From NCBI GenBank assembly GCA_023423405.1, contig JAFAFR010000101.1:1-7426 (forward strand): a stretch of 7,426 nucleotides of DNA, in the 5' to 3' direction. Positions 1 through 5,788 of this stretch are shown here, piece after piece. The notes below the pieces were generated by a model. The model ran no database searches and was not told where the DNA came from. It was given only the letters and a program-made list of their open reading frames with translations. This DNA is from Bacteroidota bacterium. Lineage in GTDB: Bacteria > Bacteroidota > Bacteroidia > Chitinophagales > Chitinophagaceae. The stretch's first letter is position 1. Every line of letters begins with the position of its first letter. The position numbers were made by a program, and so were the translations under genes.

Positions 1-127
1 CTTGCTGTGTGTAAGCTACATATTTACCATTTTTCAGCATACAACCACTGAATACAGGTTTTGCAGTAACTTCATAAGTTACCGATTTTTGTATATTTTC
101 ATCAAAAGGCTTATTCGGATCATATGA
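1..127. repeat. Terminal direct repeat, left copy (circular assembly overlap)
   Basis: Bases 1-127 are identical to bases 7300-7426. The repeat lies inside one continuous reading frame (zot) that closes perfectly when the ends are joined, so it is an overlap of a circular genome and not a biological long terminal repeat. A length of exactly 127 is what a de Bruijn assembler with k=127 leaves on a circular contig (inference). The unique circle is 7299 bp. Confidence 0.95.
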
Positions 128-1108
128 AACCTGAGTTGTATTATTATCAACACTTAATGGATGAACTGATCCTCCATTTTTTGACAAGTTATTAAACCAT
201 TCTATACATTCAGGCTTCTCAACATTTACACCTTTTCGACACTCAACGCTTAGATCGGATTGACCAACACCCGTTGATAATGATGTTTGTGTATCTTTAA
301 TTGTATTTTTAGCATCGACAAGAGATTTAGGCATATATTTTTCCATCTCTTTTTGACCTTCTTCGCTTCCAGTAGCTGCTGTCATAGCTTTTAAATTAAA
401 CATTGGATTATCAACAAAAATAAATAAACCCACGATGACTAAAAAACAAATCGCAGCAGTTGCAGCCAATTTTTTTAAGTACTTGGGAATACGTAACTTT
501 TTATCAGTCACCATTTCAGTAGATTTGTAATGTTTAAATATGTTGTCATCAAAATCAATCTGAAATACATCCTCAGCACGTGCAATAGCAGCATCACTAT
601 TCGGCTTTGTTTGCCAAGAACGCCATAACGCAACTTGTGATGCTAATTTGTTCATCGGTCTAGCACAATGATAATGTTCTTTTACAAAACCAAGTAAATG
701 CAAATGCAATAAATTAGGTTCTTGTGTAATAAAAACAATGTCATAACCACGATGACGATGTTCATCCAATTCAGAAATAACAGCACGTTCAGATAGTTTT
801 TCGCGACCTTTCCATGCAAAGTATCTAAAATTTTTATTGTCTTTTTGCTTTTGGGCTTCGTCATAGACTACCAATGAACCTTTAATCCCAAGCTCTGAAT
901 CAGCTTCTGGACAAAGCTGCCAATCTAATTCTCCATCATCATTGATCGGAATAGGCTCAACACCAGGAATAGGCTCAAAGCCTGGCTCATTAATACCCTT
1001 AATATTTGTAAATACTGGTCTGCCTTCAGCAGCAGCTTCCTTAATCCATTTAACTGCTAAATGTGTTTTACCGTCACCAGTTGCACCAGTTAATAATTTT
1101 ACAGGCAT
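1..1108 (-). CDS. zot: Zot/pI-like phage assembly ATPase, N-terminal part (continues at right end of window)
   Basis: Zot-family (gene I-like) inner-membrane ATPase that drives filamentous phage extrusion. The full protein, joined across the circle junction, is 451 aa, a usual length for the family. Visible: Walker A GATGDGKT at residues 8-15; Walker B VVYDEAQ at about 80-86; a Zot-typical stretch HRHRGYDIVFITQ at about 117-129; one membrane segment at about 212-232; then a C-terminal periplasmic part with cysteines at about 290, 301, 356 and 380 and the motif YTQQGT, which recurs in Zot C-termini. The ATG at 1108 starts directly with the nucleotide-binding fold. A weak Shine-Dalgarno (GAGTGA) overlaps the end of the preceding DUF2523-like gene, 10 nt upstream. 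This is the last gene of the structural operon. No separate secretin gene follows, so export probably uses a host secretin (inference from CTXphi-type phages). The toxin name is historical; the expected role is assembly. Confidence 0.95.
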   Translation of the reverse strand, partial: MPVKLLTGATGDGKTHLAVKWIKEAAAEGRPVFTNIKGINEPGFEPIPGVEPIPINDDGELDWQLCPEADSELGIKGSLVVYDEAQKQKDNKNFRYFAWKGREKLSERAVISELDEHRHRGYDIVFITQEPNLLHLHLLGFVKEHYHCARPMNKLASQVALWRSWQTKPNSDAAIARAEDVFQIDFDDNIFKHYKSTEMVTDKKLRIPKYLKKLAATAAICFLVIVGLFIFVDNPMFNLKAMTAATGSEEGQKEMEKYMPKSLVDAKNTIKDTQTSLSTGVGQSDLSVECRKGVNVEKPECIEWFNNLSKNGGSVHPLSVDNNTTQVSYDPNKPFDENIQKSVTYEVTAKPVFSGCMLKNGKYVAYTQQ

Positions 1109-1118
1109 AATTATTCAC

Positions 1119-1400
1119 TCACTTTTTTGTAAATGATGCTTTTGTTGATAGATAAAGCGCACGTGTAAGTAATGCACCTAATATGATTGAAAGCCCAGCA
1201 TCTATGCCAAACAGGCTTAAAAGATTCAAATGTGGTAAAGAATTAGCTTGTGATACAACATAATCAATATATGTCTTTAAAAGTACATACATTGCTGCAC
1301 CCGAAGTAAATCCAATGCCAAATGATTTTAAAAAATTACGAACCGCATTGTTTGAAAATACATCCAATACTTTGTATAGAAGTGAAGATAAACTACTCAT
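1119..1400 (-). CDS. DUF2523-like small membrane protein, probable pVI-type minor coat protein
   Basis: Small hydrophobic protein of about 93 aa (97 aa if started at 1412). A membrane segment lies at about residues 32-52 and a second one runs through the pattern LLSLFGIDAGLSIILGALLT to a basic end (TKASFTKK). A glycine-rich second segment ending in a conserved TR pair, together with the position between a TspB/pIII-like gene and zot, is the signature of DUF2523 proteins. These are taken as the pVI counterpart capping the adsorption end of the virion. Start choice: ATGs occur at 1412, 1403 and 1400. The run GGGGG lies 5 nt before the ATG at 1400, so I prefer that one. All three starts overlap the end of the upstream gene (stop at 1393-1395), indicating translational coupling. 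Confidence 0.85.
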   Translation of the reverse strand: MSSLSSLLYKVLDVFSNNAVRNFLKSFGIGFTSGAAMYVLLKTYIDYVVSQANSLPHLNLLSLFGIDAGLSIILGALLTRALYLSTKASFTKK

Positions 1401-2874
1401 CATCACCCCCATTTCTACGAATACCTGACAAAATAAACAATGCCTCTAATGATGCACCAAAAATCACAACAGGCTTAATAATCGGTGCATAAGGACAAAT
1501 ATAATCAAAGTTAAGTATTGAAATTTCTACAGATTCACCAGCCAATTCAAATGTGAATTTTTCAGGCGTAGGACATTGCGCCCCCCATGAAATATCAACT
1601 TTTTGCAAAGTAATTAAATCTTCCTGATCTTGATCATCTTTATCTTTTTCAGGTAATTCATCATCTTTAAACCAATCAAAAAAATCTGTAACTTTTTCCC
1701 AAAATGTTTTTTCTTTTTCTAAATGGTCCTTATACGTTTTATCTGATTTTGTCCAATCGTCGTACCACTTACACATTGACGAAGCCCATGTACAAAATAC
1801 TGGAAATTGCAATGAAATAGACTGTCCTCCAGTTTGTTCGCCTGTCTCTGGATCAACAGTAGGTTTTGTTTCTCCAGTAGCTTCATCGCCTGATTCATCC
1901 CATTTTCTATCATTACCTGTATCATCATCGTATTTAGGGTCATCATCATATCTAGGATCGCCAATAGGTGCAGGTTTCCCATCATCCGTTGGTTTAGCAT
2001 TTTTTAATTTATCATTCATACGGTCAGAATTATCATTACCAATTCCACTCGGATCTTCCGTATATGCATCAGTGACACCTGTCCAATCACCGACATTAAC
2101 TTTATCATTGTCAAAATTGGGATCAGGATCTTGATAACCATCTCCAAGCATTGCAGCACCAAGTAATGCAGCAGTAAGAGGAACAGTCTTAGTGTTAGGT
2201 GGTTTTGGATCATATTTATCATTTGAAAATCGAGCCATTGTATAATCGCGATAAGAACCACCTTGTTTTAGTTTTCCAGTACAAAACATATTAGTGCCAC
2301 TAAGTTTACAATTATCGTAAACAATTCGATTACCCTCTGGAACACCAAGATTTTTAATAGAATAATCTTGTAATGCATTACCCTGAGCCACACATGAAGA
2401 AGCTGTATAACAATCAAATTGAGGTAAATTATAATCCCAGCGCCAACGATATTGATATTTTGAAGGGTCTTCAGGACCAAGGTCTTCTTTTATTTTTTTT
2501 ACATATACACCATCTTCCATAACCCAACCAATTGCGGCCAATAGACCAGAAACCGCAGCAGTACCAACTAAAGCTTGTGGAGAATAAAGACGCTTTAACA
2601 TTGAACCGCCAACACGAGCAGCAGTAGGCTTTTCAACTGCAACAGAACGCTCAACCATTTTTCTTAATTGATCTTTATTATCTACACCCGGATGCCAAGC
2701 ATTTTCCATTTTGACACGCCACCCTTGACCAAACACAACTTTGGCAGAATTGGTTTTATTCATTCCTTGTGTAATTGATTTATGAAGCGCATATGGGTCT
2801 TCACCCGCATAAGCTAAGATTGGAGCAAAAGCTATAAAGAAAGAAAGTAAAAAAATATTAATGCGATAAATCAT
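1393..2874 (-). CDS. TspB/pIII-like minor coat (adsorption) protein
   Basis: 493-aa secreted, membrane-anchored protein in the pIII position, expected to bind the host receptor at the virion tip. Visible: Sec signal peptide at residues 1-23, cleavage after AYA; N-terminal region with cysteines 155, 161, 189 and 198; a flexible D/N/P/G-rich linker at about 246-345, comparable to the glycine-rich linkers of Ff pIII; a motif FCTWASSMC at about 360-368 and cysteines 434 and 460, as in TspB C-terminal domains; a membrane anchor at about 465-483; and a short charged tail. TspB was named in Neisseria as a virulence factor but is a phage gene. The start ATG follows AGGA, which overlaps the stop of the 24-aa ORF upstream. 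The N-terminal half, which decides host range, is not recognisable, and I infer no specific receptor. Confidence 0.88.
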   Translation of the reverse strand: MIYRINIFLLSFFIAFAPILAYAGEDPYALHKSITQGMNKTNSAKVVFGQGWRVKMENAWHPGVDNKDQLRKMVERSVAVEKPTAARVGGSMLKRLYSPQALVGTAAVSGLLAAIGWVMEDGVYVKKIKEDLGPEDPSKYQYRWRWDYNLPQFDCYTASSCVAQGNALQDYSIKNLGVPEGNRIVYDNCKLSGTNMFCTGKLKQGGSYRDYTMARFSNDKYDPKPPNTKTVPLTAALLGAAMLGDGYQDPDPNFDNDKVNVGDWTGVTDAYTEDPSGIGNDNSDRMNDKLKNAKPTDDGKPAPIGDPRYDDDPKYDDDTGNDRKWDESGDEATGETKPTVDPETGEQTGGQSISLQFPVFCTWASSMCKWYDDWTKSDKTYKDHLEKEKTFWEKVTDFFDWFKDDELPEKDKDDQDQEDLITLQKVDISWGAQCPTPEKFTFELAGESVEISILNFDYICPYAPIIKPVVIFGASLEALFILSGIRRNGGDDE

Positions 2875-2888
2875 ATAAATACCATGTC

Positions 2889-2963
2889 CTATGGCATTAA
2901 TACTTTTAACGCCTTAAAGAGTATCCAAAGTATTAACCAATACCAAATGGTTTCATGTTCCAT
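2889..2963 (-). CDS. 24-aa hydrophobic microprotein, candidate pVII/pIX-like minor coat protein
   Basis: A 24-codon ORF beginning MEHETIWYW, with an aromatic/aliphatic core (WLILWILF), a basic pair K17/K20 and the end LMP. It has the architecture of the tiny single-span Ff coat proteins: a short acidic N-terminus, one membrane span and a basic end. Its Shine-Dalgarno is strong, GAGG five nt before ATG. Its TAG stop overlaps the AGGA that precedes the TspB-like gene, suggesting coupled translation. The position between major coat and adsorption protein is plausible for a tip protein. It is too short for standard gene callers, so it may be missed in relatives. There is no homology evidence; the call rests on ribosome binding site, spacing and composition. 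Confidence 0.6.
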   Translation of the reverse strand: MEHETIWYWLILWILFKALKVLMP

Positions 2964-2980
2964 AATTACCTCAACGCACA

Positions 2981-3022
2981 CGACCCACGTTTACGGTCAG
3001 CAGGCTCCCATAACGTGTGTCG
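2981..3022 (-). terminator. Large imperfect hairpin after the major coat gene
   Basis: Arms 2981-2996 and 3008-3022 pair over about 15 positions with one mismatch, one bulged base and one wobble; the loop is about 11 nt. It lies 15 nt downstream of the coat stop and ends about 12 nt before the Shine-Dalgarno of the 24-aa ORF. Ff phages have a central terminator just after gene VIII that keeps coat mRNA abundant and gene III mRNA scarce, and this hairpin is in the equivalent place. No U-tract follows on either strand, so it may be a leaky terminator, an mRNA 3'-end stabiliser, or a packaging hairpin in the virion strand. Confidence 0.55.
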
Positions 3023-3037
3023 CATGCATTATCAGTT

Positions 3038-3319
3038 TTAACGAACTGCACCACGAGATTTACGTAATACAGAGATCAACGCAGATAAGCCGATAAATGC
3101 CATGCCTGCCATTAAACAGAATGCCATTACAGCAGCAATCCAAACACCAAACGGAATTGCGGAAAAGTCTAATGTCGGATATGCAACATCACCATCGGCA
3201 GCAAAAACGGGACTTGAAAGAACAAGTGCAGCAATTGCAGCGGTTGGAATAATAAAATTGCGTCCGTTTTTATTTACTTCGATAACTTCAAGCTGAAGTT
3301 TATTTTCTTGATTTGTCAT
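3038..3319 (-). CDS. Major coat protein (pVIII-like) precursor
   Basis: 93-aa precursor of the filament subunit. Residues 1-40 form a long leader: a charged N-terminus (residues 1-20), then a hydrophobic core FIIPTAAIAALVLSS and cleavage after VFA at residue 40. The mature subunit would be 53 aa, normal for class II filamentous phage coats. It has an acidic N-terminal part (D42, D44, D51), a single membrane helix at about 58-84 and a basic C-terminus (RKSRGAVR) that would face the DNA. The start shares one base with the stop of the preceding gene (TAATG) and has AGGGG nine nt upstream. No alternative in-frame start exists before the leader core, so the 40-aa leader stands. The hairpin just downstream may help keep this message the most abundant. 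Confidence 0.92.
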   Translation of the reverse strand: MTNQENKLQLEVIEVNKNGRNFIIPTAAIAALVLSSPVFAADGDVAYPTLDFSAIPFGVWIAAVMAFCLMAGMAFIGLSALISVLRKSRGAVR

Positions 3320-3525
3320 TATTTGACACCCCTACGAGCTAGTTTTAATAAATAGTTCATGATCATCACTGCTGAAAAACCACAAGCTATCATTGATGCT
3401 TCATATCCATTGATTGCAAATGCTGAAATCAACGTATATAAAGACTGAGCCAAATTTTCATTTGGCACCCATAGATCACACTGTTTTGAAGTCTCATTAA
3501 TGACTGCACAAACGTATGTATCCAT
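3319..3525 (-). CDS. 68-aa single-span membrane protein upstream of coat gene
   Basis: Small protein with an N-terminal segment containing C6 and C16 (about VCAVINETSKQCDLWV), which could form a disulfide in the periplasm. A hydrophobic stretch at about residues 30-60 follows (the core membrane span at about 44-60), then a basic end KLARRGVK. Small membrane proteins in this position, between the ssDNA-binding protein and the major coat, are common in inoviruses and are often annotated hypothetical; a minor coat role is a reasonable inference. GGGG six nt before the ATG is a good Shine-Dalgarno and overlaps the stop of the zinc-finger ORF upstream. Its own stop overlaps the coat start. Confidence 0.82.
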   Translation of the reverse strand: MDTYVCAVINETSKQCDLWVPNENLAQSLYTLISAFAINGYEASMIACGFSAVMIMNYLLKLARRGVK

Positions 3526-3528
3526 GTT

Positions 3529-3642
3529 TTACCCCACACACTTCGACATGTGAAAAGGCAAATATTGGCGGTGAAAATACGAATAACATTTCGGGCATTC
3601 TGATTGATTATCACCGTTAAATGCTGTTATATTTTTAATCAT
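3529..3642 (-). CDS. 37-aa zinc-finger-like protein (CCHC)
   Basis: A 37-codon ORF with C16-x2-C19-x11-H31-x3-C35 (an additional H24 is available), inside the stretch CPKCYSYFHRQYLPFHMSKC. That ligand spacing and the aromatic residues between the pairs fit a single zinc finger. The start at 3642 is supported by AGGTGA about five nt upstream. The next in-frame ATG upstream (3672) lacks a ribosome site and would overlap the previous ORF. Only three bases separate its stop from the next gene, so it lies inside the structural operon. Function is unknown; a nucleic-acid or protein-binding regulator is possible. It is below the usual length cut-off. Confidence 0.65.
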   Translation of the reverse strand: MIKNITAFNGDNQSECPKCYSYFHRQYLPFHMSKCVG

Positions 3643-3663
3643 ATTTTCACCTAAGTTATTGAT

Positions 3664-3691
3664 TTTTAACATATTATACATTATGCGAAAT
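3664..3691 (-). other. dif-like XerC/XerD recombination site (candidate attP, double-stranded type)
   Basis: Read on the minus strand: XerC-type arm ATTTCGCATAA, 6-nt centre TGTATA, XerD-type arm ATATGTTAAAA. Aligned with E. coli dif, 23 of 28 positions match, including the whole centre and the inner arm bases. Integrase-less filamentous phages integrate at host dif through XerCD, so this is a strong attP candidate. It overlaps the last codons and stop of the 42-aa zinc-finger ORF, so recombination here would change the sequence after that gene. Confidence 0.75.
3673..3678 (-). promoter_or_regulatory. Possible -10 box for the coat gene cluster
   Basis: A perfect TATAAT on the minus strand, about 30 nt before the 37-aa ORF. 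The best -35 candidate (TTAAAA) is 19 nt upstream and weak. It lies within the dif-like site, whose AT-rich XerD half produces such a match easily, so it may be coincidence. If real, it would give coat genes a promoter separate from rep. Confidence 0.25.
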
Positions 3692-3802
3692 AATGTATTT
3701 TAAGCCTTTGATTTTGTTAAACTTTCTAAATACAAAACATTCATGGTAATAGAAATCTTCTTCATTAACAAAACCTTGACCACACACTGAACAGAAATCC
3801 AT
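3674..3802 (-). CDS. 42-aa zinc-finger-like protein (CCHC)
   Basis: A 42-codon ORF with C4-x2-C7-x12-H20-x1-C22 near the N-terminus (MDFCSVCGQGF...YYHEC), followed by a lysine-rich tail (about FRKFNKIKGLKY). The ligand set suggests a small zinc ribbon or knuckle. GAGGA lies seven nt before the ATG, a good Shine-Dalgarno. It sits 57 nt after the ssDNA-binding protein stop. Its last five codons and stop are formed by the dif-like site, so its C-terminus could have been shaped by, or be exchangeable through, Xer recombination (inference). No family recognised. Confidence 0.62.
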   Translation of the reverse strand: MDFCSVCGQGFVNEEDFYYHECFVFRKFNKIKGLKYIISHNV

Positions 3803-3859
3803 TTATTGATCCTCAGATAAAGAAATATATTTTAGGCGCATACGGTTTATGTATAAATG

Positions 3860-4192
3860 TCATGCCTTAACTTCATGTTTCTTAGCGTTAAAATCCAAAG
3901 CGATTAATACAGCACGTGGCGTTTTACCTGTGAAATCCCAATCAAAGATCATTGCAGCTTCAGCTGGCAAACTTTGATGAATATAATCATTAAAGAACTG
4001 TGCGCCCTTGATCTTGTAATCAGTCGATTTGAAACCGATAGCACCTTGTTCGAGTTCCCGATCTGAATAGTTTTGAAGTACAGTTACAACGGTATTAGAA
4101 TATTCAACCGTCTTGCCTTTTTGATCTTCGAAATCTCCAGAAGCTTTACGGATGCCTGTAACTGTCATAATTGGATGTTGTTGAGTATTCAT
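3860..4192 (-). CDS. Phage ssDNA-binding protein (gpV-like)
   Basis: 110-aa protein directly after rep, where inoviruses place the single-strand binding protein that coats new virion DNA and switches replication from double- to single-strand synthesis. The pattern is that of an OB-fold: N-terminal strand MTVTGIRKASG, then VEYSNTVVTVLQ with aromatic and hydrophobic alternation, and a C-terminal strand AVLIALDFNAKK. Assignment rests mainly on length, position and this pattern; I do not see a diagnostic motif. The Shine-Dalgarno AGGTGAG overlaps the TAG stop of rep, and only 7 nt separate the genes, so the two are made from one message. Confidence 0.78.
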   Translation of the reverse strand: MNTQQHPIMTVTGIRKASGDFEDQKGKTVEYSNTVVTVLQNYSDRELEQGAIGFKSTDYKIKGAQFFNDYIHQSLPAEAAMIFDWDFTGKTPRAVLIALDFNAKKHEVKA

Positions 4193-4199
4193 AGCTCAC

Positions 4200-5420
4200 C
4201 TATGCGATTTTATAATTAAACTGGCTCATTGGCTCTTCATACCAAGACGGCAGTTGTTGGTTAAAGTCAATTTCTACGAGCTTGACGAATGGAATGACGT
4301 TTGATGACTTCTCGTCATGAAGATTTTGCAAATATGCTTTTGAAAAACCACATTCACTTAATTCTGATACCAAACGATAAAATGAACGCTTAGAGTATTT
4401 TTCTTGTATTTCTGAAATGCCTTTCTCTCGAATAAGACAATATGCAGCAAATAAATTACGAACTTTAGTTTGTGAAACTTTGCCTGAATTCGTTAAAACA
4501 ACTTCCGATTTAGCAATAGCTTCATAAACACTTTCATCATTGGTGATTTTCATAGTTTGACCTCTGAGGGCTTCAAATATGCTATGAGTAGCTTTAGTCC
4601 AAAGTGTTTGAAGTAAATTTGGGTTATTACGTTGAAATCTTATTAATTCAAATAAATTTGTAGGAATATTATTACGTTCTAACCAACGTTTTTTTAAACG
4701 TGATTCAAAACGTAATAAACCAATTGTCCAATTAATCAATTGAGGATTAGACATAACTTCAACGACTCGCATAGCTGACTTATCATTTTTCTTAGCCAAC
4801 ATTTTTAATTCTTCAAATTGCGCTATAAACTCATCATGTTTTAAATAACATTTATGATTTACGAGTCGTGAAGTTTGACCACCCCAATAAACTGATGAAT
4901 CAAATCGTTTATTACTTAAACGTGTCTGACCATTAGAGACCCTACTTAAAAAATCCAAGACCTTATGAGCTGTATTTTGATCTTTGACCCTTGCTGAATA
5001 TGTAACATCTATATGCGAAACCCATGCTGATTGAACAGCCAACATGCTAGATAAAGTTGGATAAGTTTCAGCAAGATAGCCAAGCATTTCAAAAGCACCC
5101 TGCTCTATATTGTCAGAACCAAAAACATTGTGACCCTGCATAATTTTCGCAGGACTTGCCTTAATCTGAACATACGGAAAATAAGAAGAATCAAAAAAGA
5201 CTTTTAAAGCCATTCCTGTGAAATTTGTAGCCAAAGACTCATAAGGATGAAATAAAGCATTCGCAGAAATCGAACCATCATCATTTCTATGAACAGAACG
5301 TGAAGCTAAAGGCAAATCTAATAAATGAATATCAAAGTCAACAAATGCATAACGCCCTTCAGAATCGCATGAAACTAGCGACTCATCGAAAGGAATATTT
5401 ATGCAAAGATGATCTAACAT
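4200..5420 (-). CDS. Rolling-circle replication initiator, phage gene II/X family
   Basis: 406-aa protein of the phage/plasmid replication protein II/X type, which nicks the virion strand at the origin, stays linked through a tyrosine and starts rolling-circle synthesis. Visible: a His-x-Asp motif in WVSHIDVTYS at about 133-142; YWGG at 178-181; KCYLKHDE at 190-197, with Y192 and K194 as candidate active-site residues; and LLRFESRLKKRW at about 235-246, a motif recurrent in this family. The C-terminal third (about 295-360) looks like a helical DNA-binding or primase-associated extension (SYKRSFYRL-type pattern). The start at 5420 follows AGGT, which lies inside the operator palindrome 5428-5442, so a bound repressor could also affect initiation. 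First gene of the main operon. A shorter internal product like pX is possible but not demonstrable. Confidence 0.88.
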   Translation of the reverse strand: MLDHLCINIPFDESLVSCDSEGRYAFVDFDIHLLDLPLASRSVHRNDDGSISANALFHPYESLATNFTGMALKVFFDSSYFPYVQIKASPAKIMQGHNVFGSDNIEQGAFEMLGYLAETYPTLSSMLAVQSAWVSHIDVTYSARVKDQNTAHKVLDFLSRVSNGQTRLSNKRFDSSVYWGGQTSRLVNHKCYLKHDEFIAQFEELKMLAKKNDKSAMRVVEVMSNPQLINWTIGLLRFESRLKKRWLERNNIPTNLFELIRFQRNNPNLLQTLWTKATHSIFEALRGQTMKITNDESVYEAIAKSEVVLTNSGKVSQTKVRNLFAAYCLIREKGISEIQEKYSKRSFYRLVSELSECGFSKAYLQNLHDEKSSNVIPFVKLVEIDFNQQLPSWYEEPMSQFNYKIA

Positions 5421-5427
5421 GATAAAA

Positions 5428-5442
5428 AGTTACCTAGTAACT
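5428..5442. promoter_or_regulatory. Operator-like palindrome at the rep ribosome site
   Basis: AGTTACCTAGTAACT: 6-bp perfect arms around CTA, between the rep -10 and its start codon. The 17-nt block 5424-5440 recurs in direct orientation at 5506-5522 with one change, flanking the divergent promoters symmetrically. Likely repressor half of a two-site operator (inference). Confidence 0.55.
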
Positions 5443-5453
5443 ACGTTTAAAAC

Positions 5454-5483
5454 ATTAGACAAAATTTACAAGTAACTTGTCAA
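5454..5483 (-). promoter_or_regulatory. Leftward sigma70 promoter for rep
   Basis: On the minus strand, consensus TTGACA (5478-5483), an 18-nt spacer and TCTAAT (5454-5459, five of six match to TATAAT), about 30-35 nt before the rep start. The spacer contains the perfect palindrome ACAAGTAACTTGT. This is the best promoter match in the window and would drive rep, ssb and possibly the structural operon. Confidence 0.7.
5468..5480. promoter_or_regulatory. Operator-like palindrome between -35 and -10 of the rep promoter
   Basis: ACAAGTAACTTGT is a perfect 13-nt palindrome within the rep promoter spacer that touches the -35 of the rightward promoter. A partial inverted copy lies at about 5476-5497 (ACTTGT paired with ACAAGT). 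Binding here would block rep transcription. Confidence 0.55.
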
Positions 5484-5503
5484 CCTGTAAAACAAGTTAA
5501 TAT
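5477..5503 (+). promoter_or_regulatory. Candidate rightward promoter for the 64-aa repressor-like gene
   Basis: TTGTCA at 5477-5482 with TAATAT at 5498-5503 (15-nt spacer; 17 nt if ATATTA at 5500 is used). Its -35 overlaps the -35 of the leftward promoter, so polymerase binding on the two should compete. Weaker than the leftward promoter. Confidence 0.45.
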
Positions 5504-5505
5504 TA

Positions 5506-5531
5506 AAAAAGTTACCTAGTTATTTAGTTAC
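5506..5531. promoter_or_regulatory. Second copy of the GTTACCTAGT operator-like repeat
   Basis: AAAAAGTTACCTAGTTA (5506-5522) repeats the block at 5424-5440 with one difference and is followed by another GTTAC at 5527-5531. It lies between the rightward promoter and the ATG of the 64-aa gene, suitable for autoregulation. Confidence 0.5.
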
Positions 5532-5544
5532 AGAGTGTTTACAA

Positions 5545-5739
5545 ATGAGTAAAGTCTATAAAATCAGAAGTGATGAAGTTGAAGACGTAAAAGAAACTCT
5601 TATGAAGTTTGTTGTTGCGAAAAAATCACTAATGGCAGAAAGCGATGTTATACATGCATTAATCAAATACCATTTACAAAACCTAAAAGCAGAAGAAGTA
5701 ATAAAATATAGACAAGAAGTTTTAGGGAAAGATGAATAA
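5545..5739 (+). CDS. 64-aa ribbon-helix-helix-like putative repressor
   Basis: The only rightward gene, transcribed divergently from rep. The pattern is a short N-terminal strand KVYKIRS, a helix at about 10-25, a turn with small polar residues (about KKSLMAESD), then helix DVIHALIKYHLQNL and a charged C-terminal helix. This resembles Arc/CopG-type ribbon-helix-helix proteins, which bind short palindromes as dimers, and palindromic repeats lie directly upstream. By position it would be the functional counterpart of RstR in CTXphi, holding rep down in the integrated or carrier state (inference). The ATG at 5545 has only a weak Shine-Dalgarno (GAG nine nt upstream), consistent with low expression. 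It could instead be a small copy-number protein or antitoxin-like protein. Family match is by pattern only. Confidence 0.65.
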   Translation: MSKVYKIRSDEVEDVKETLMKFVVAKKSLMAESDVIHALIKYHLQNLKAEEVIKYRQEVLGKDE

Positions 5740-5740
5740 A

Positions 5741-5758
5741 AGTGTCAAATTTGGCACT
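5741..5758 (-). terminator. Palindromic terminator-like hairpin for leftward transcription
   Basis: AGTGTCAAATTTGGCACT is an 18-nt near-palindrome with one non-Watson-Crick pair, followed on the minus strand by TTTTATTC. It lies immediately after the stop of the rightward gene, between two convergent genes, and would mainly end leftward transcripts from the zinc-finger gene. Confidence 0.5.
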
Positions 5759-5759
5759 A

Positions 5760-5786
5760 GAGTCCACCATTAGAAGACGTGGACTC
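5760..5786. terminator. Hairpin between convergent genes
   Basis: GAGTCCAC (5760-5767) and GTGGACTC (5779-5786) form a perfect 8-bp stem with an 11-nt loop, with additional outer pairing ACTAG/CTAGT around a CCC bulge. It falls between the stops of the 64-aa gene and the third zinc-finger gene. No clear T-run on the + side, so termination strength is uncertain. Confidence 0.5.
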
Positions 5787-5788
5787 CC

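Noticed and set aside
682..864. 60-codon leftward ORF
   Set aside because: Out-of-frame within zot, whose conserved motifs are in the other frame.
942..1136. 64-codon rightward ORF
   Set aside because: Antisense to the Walker A/N-terminal part of zot, no ribosome binding site, low-complexity product.
1719..2480. Three leftward ORFs of 93, 81 and 70 codons
   Set aside because: Alternative frame of the TspB-like gene; methionine- and leucine-rich products typical of shadow frames over D/N-rich linkers.
2964..3037. Ten-codon ORF MHATHVMGAC in the hairpin region
   Set aside because: No Shine-Dalgarno and lies across the stem.
2884..3296. Rightward ORFs of 70 and 64 codons
   Set aside because: Antisense to the coat gene, hairpin and 24-aa ORF; no ribosome site and no recognisable pattern.
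3429..3614. 61-codon leftward ORF overlapping the 68-aa gene and the 37-aa ORF
   Set aside because: The competing frames have better Shine-Dalgarno sites, tight gene spacing and Cys/His or membrane features; this one has none.
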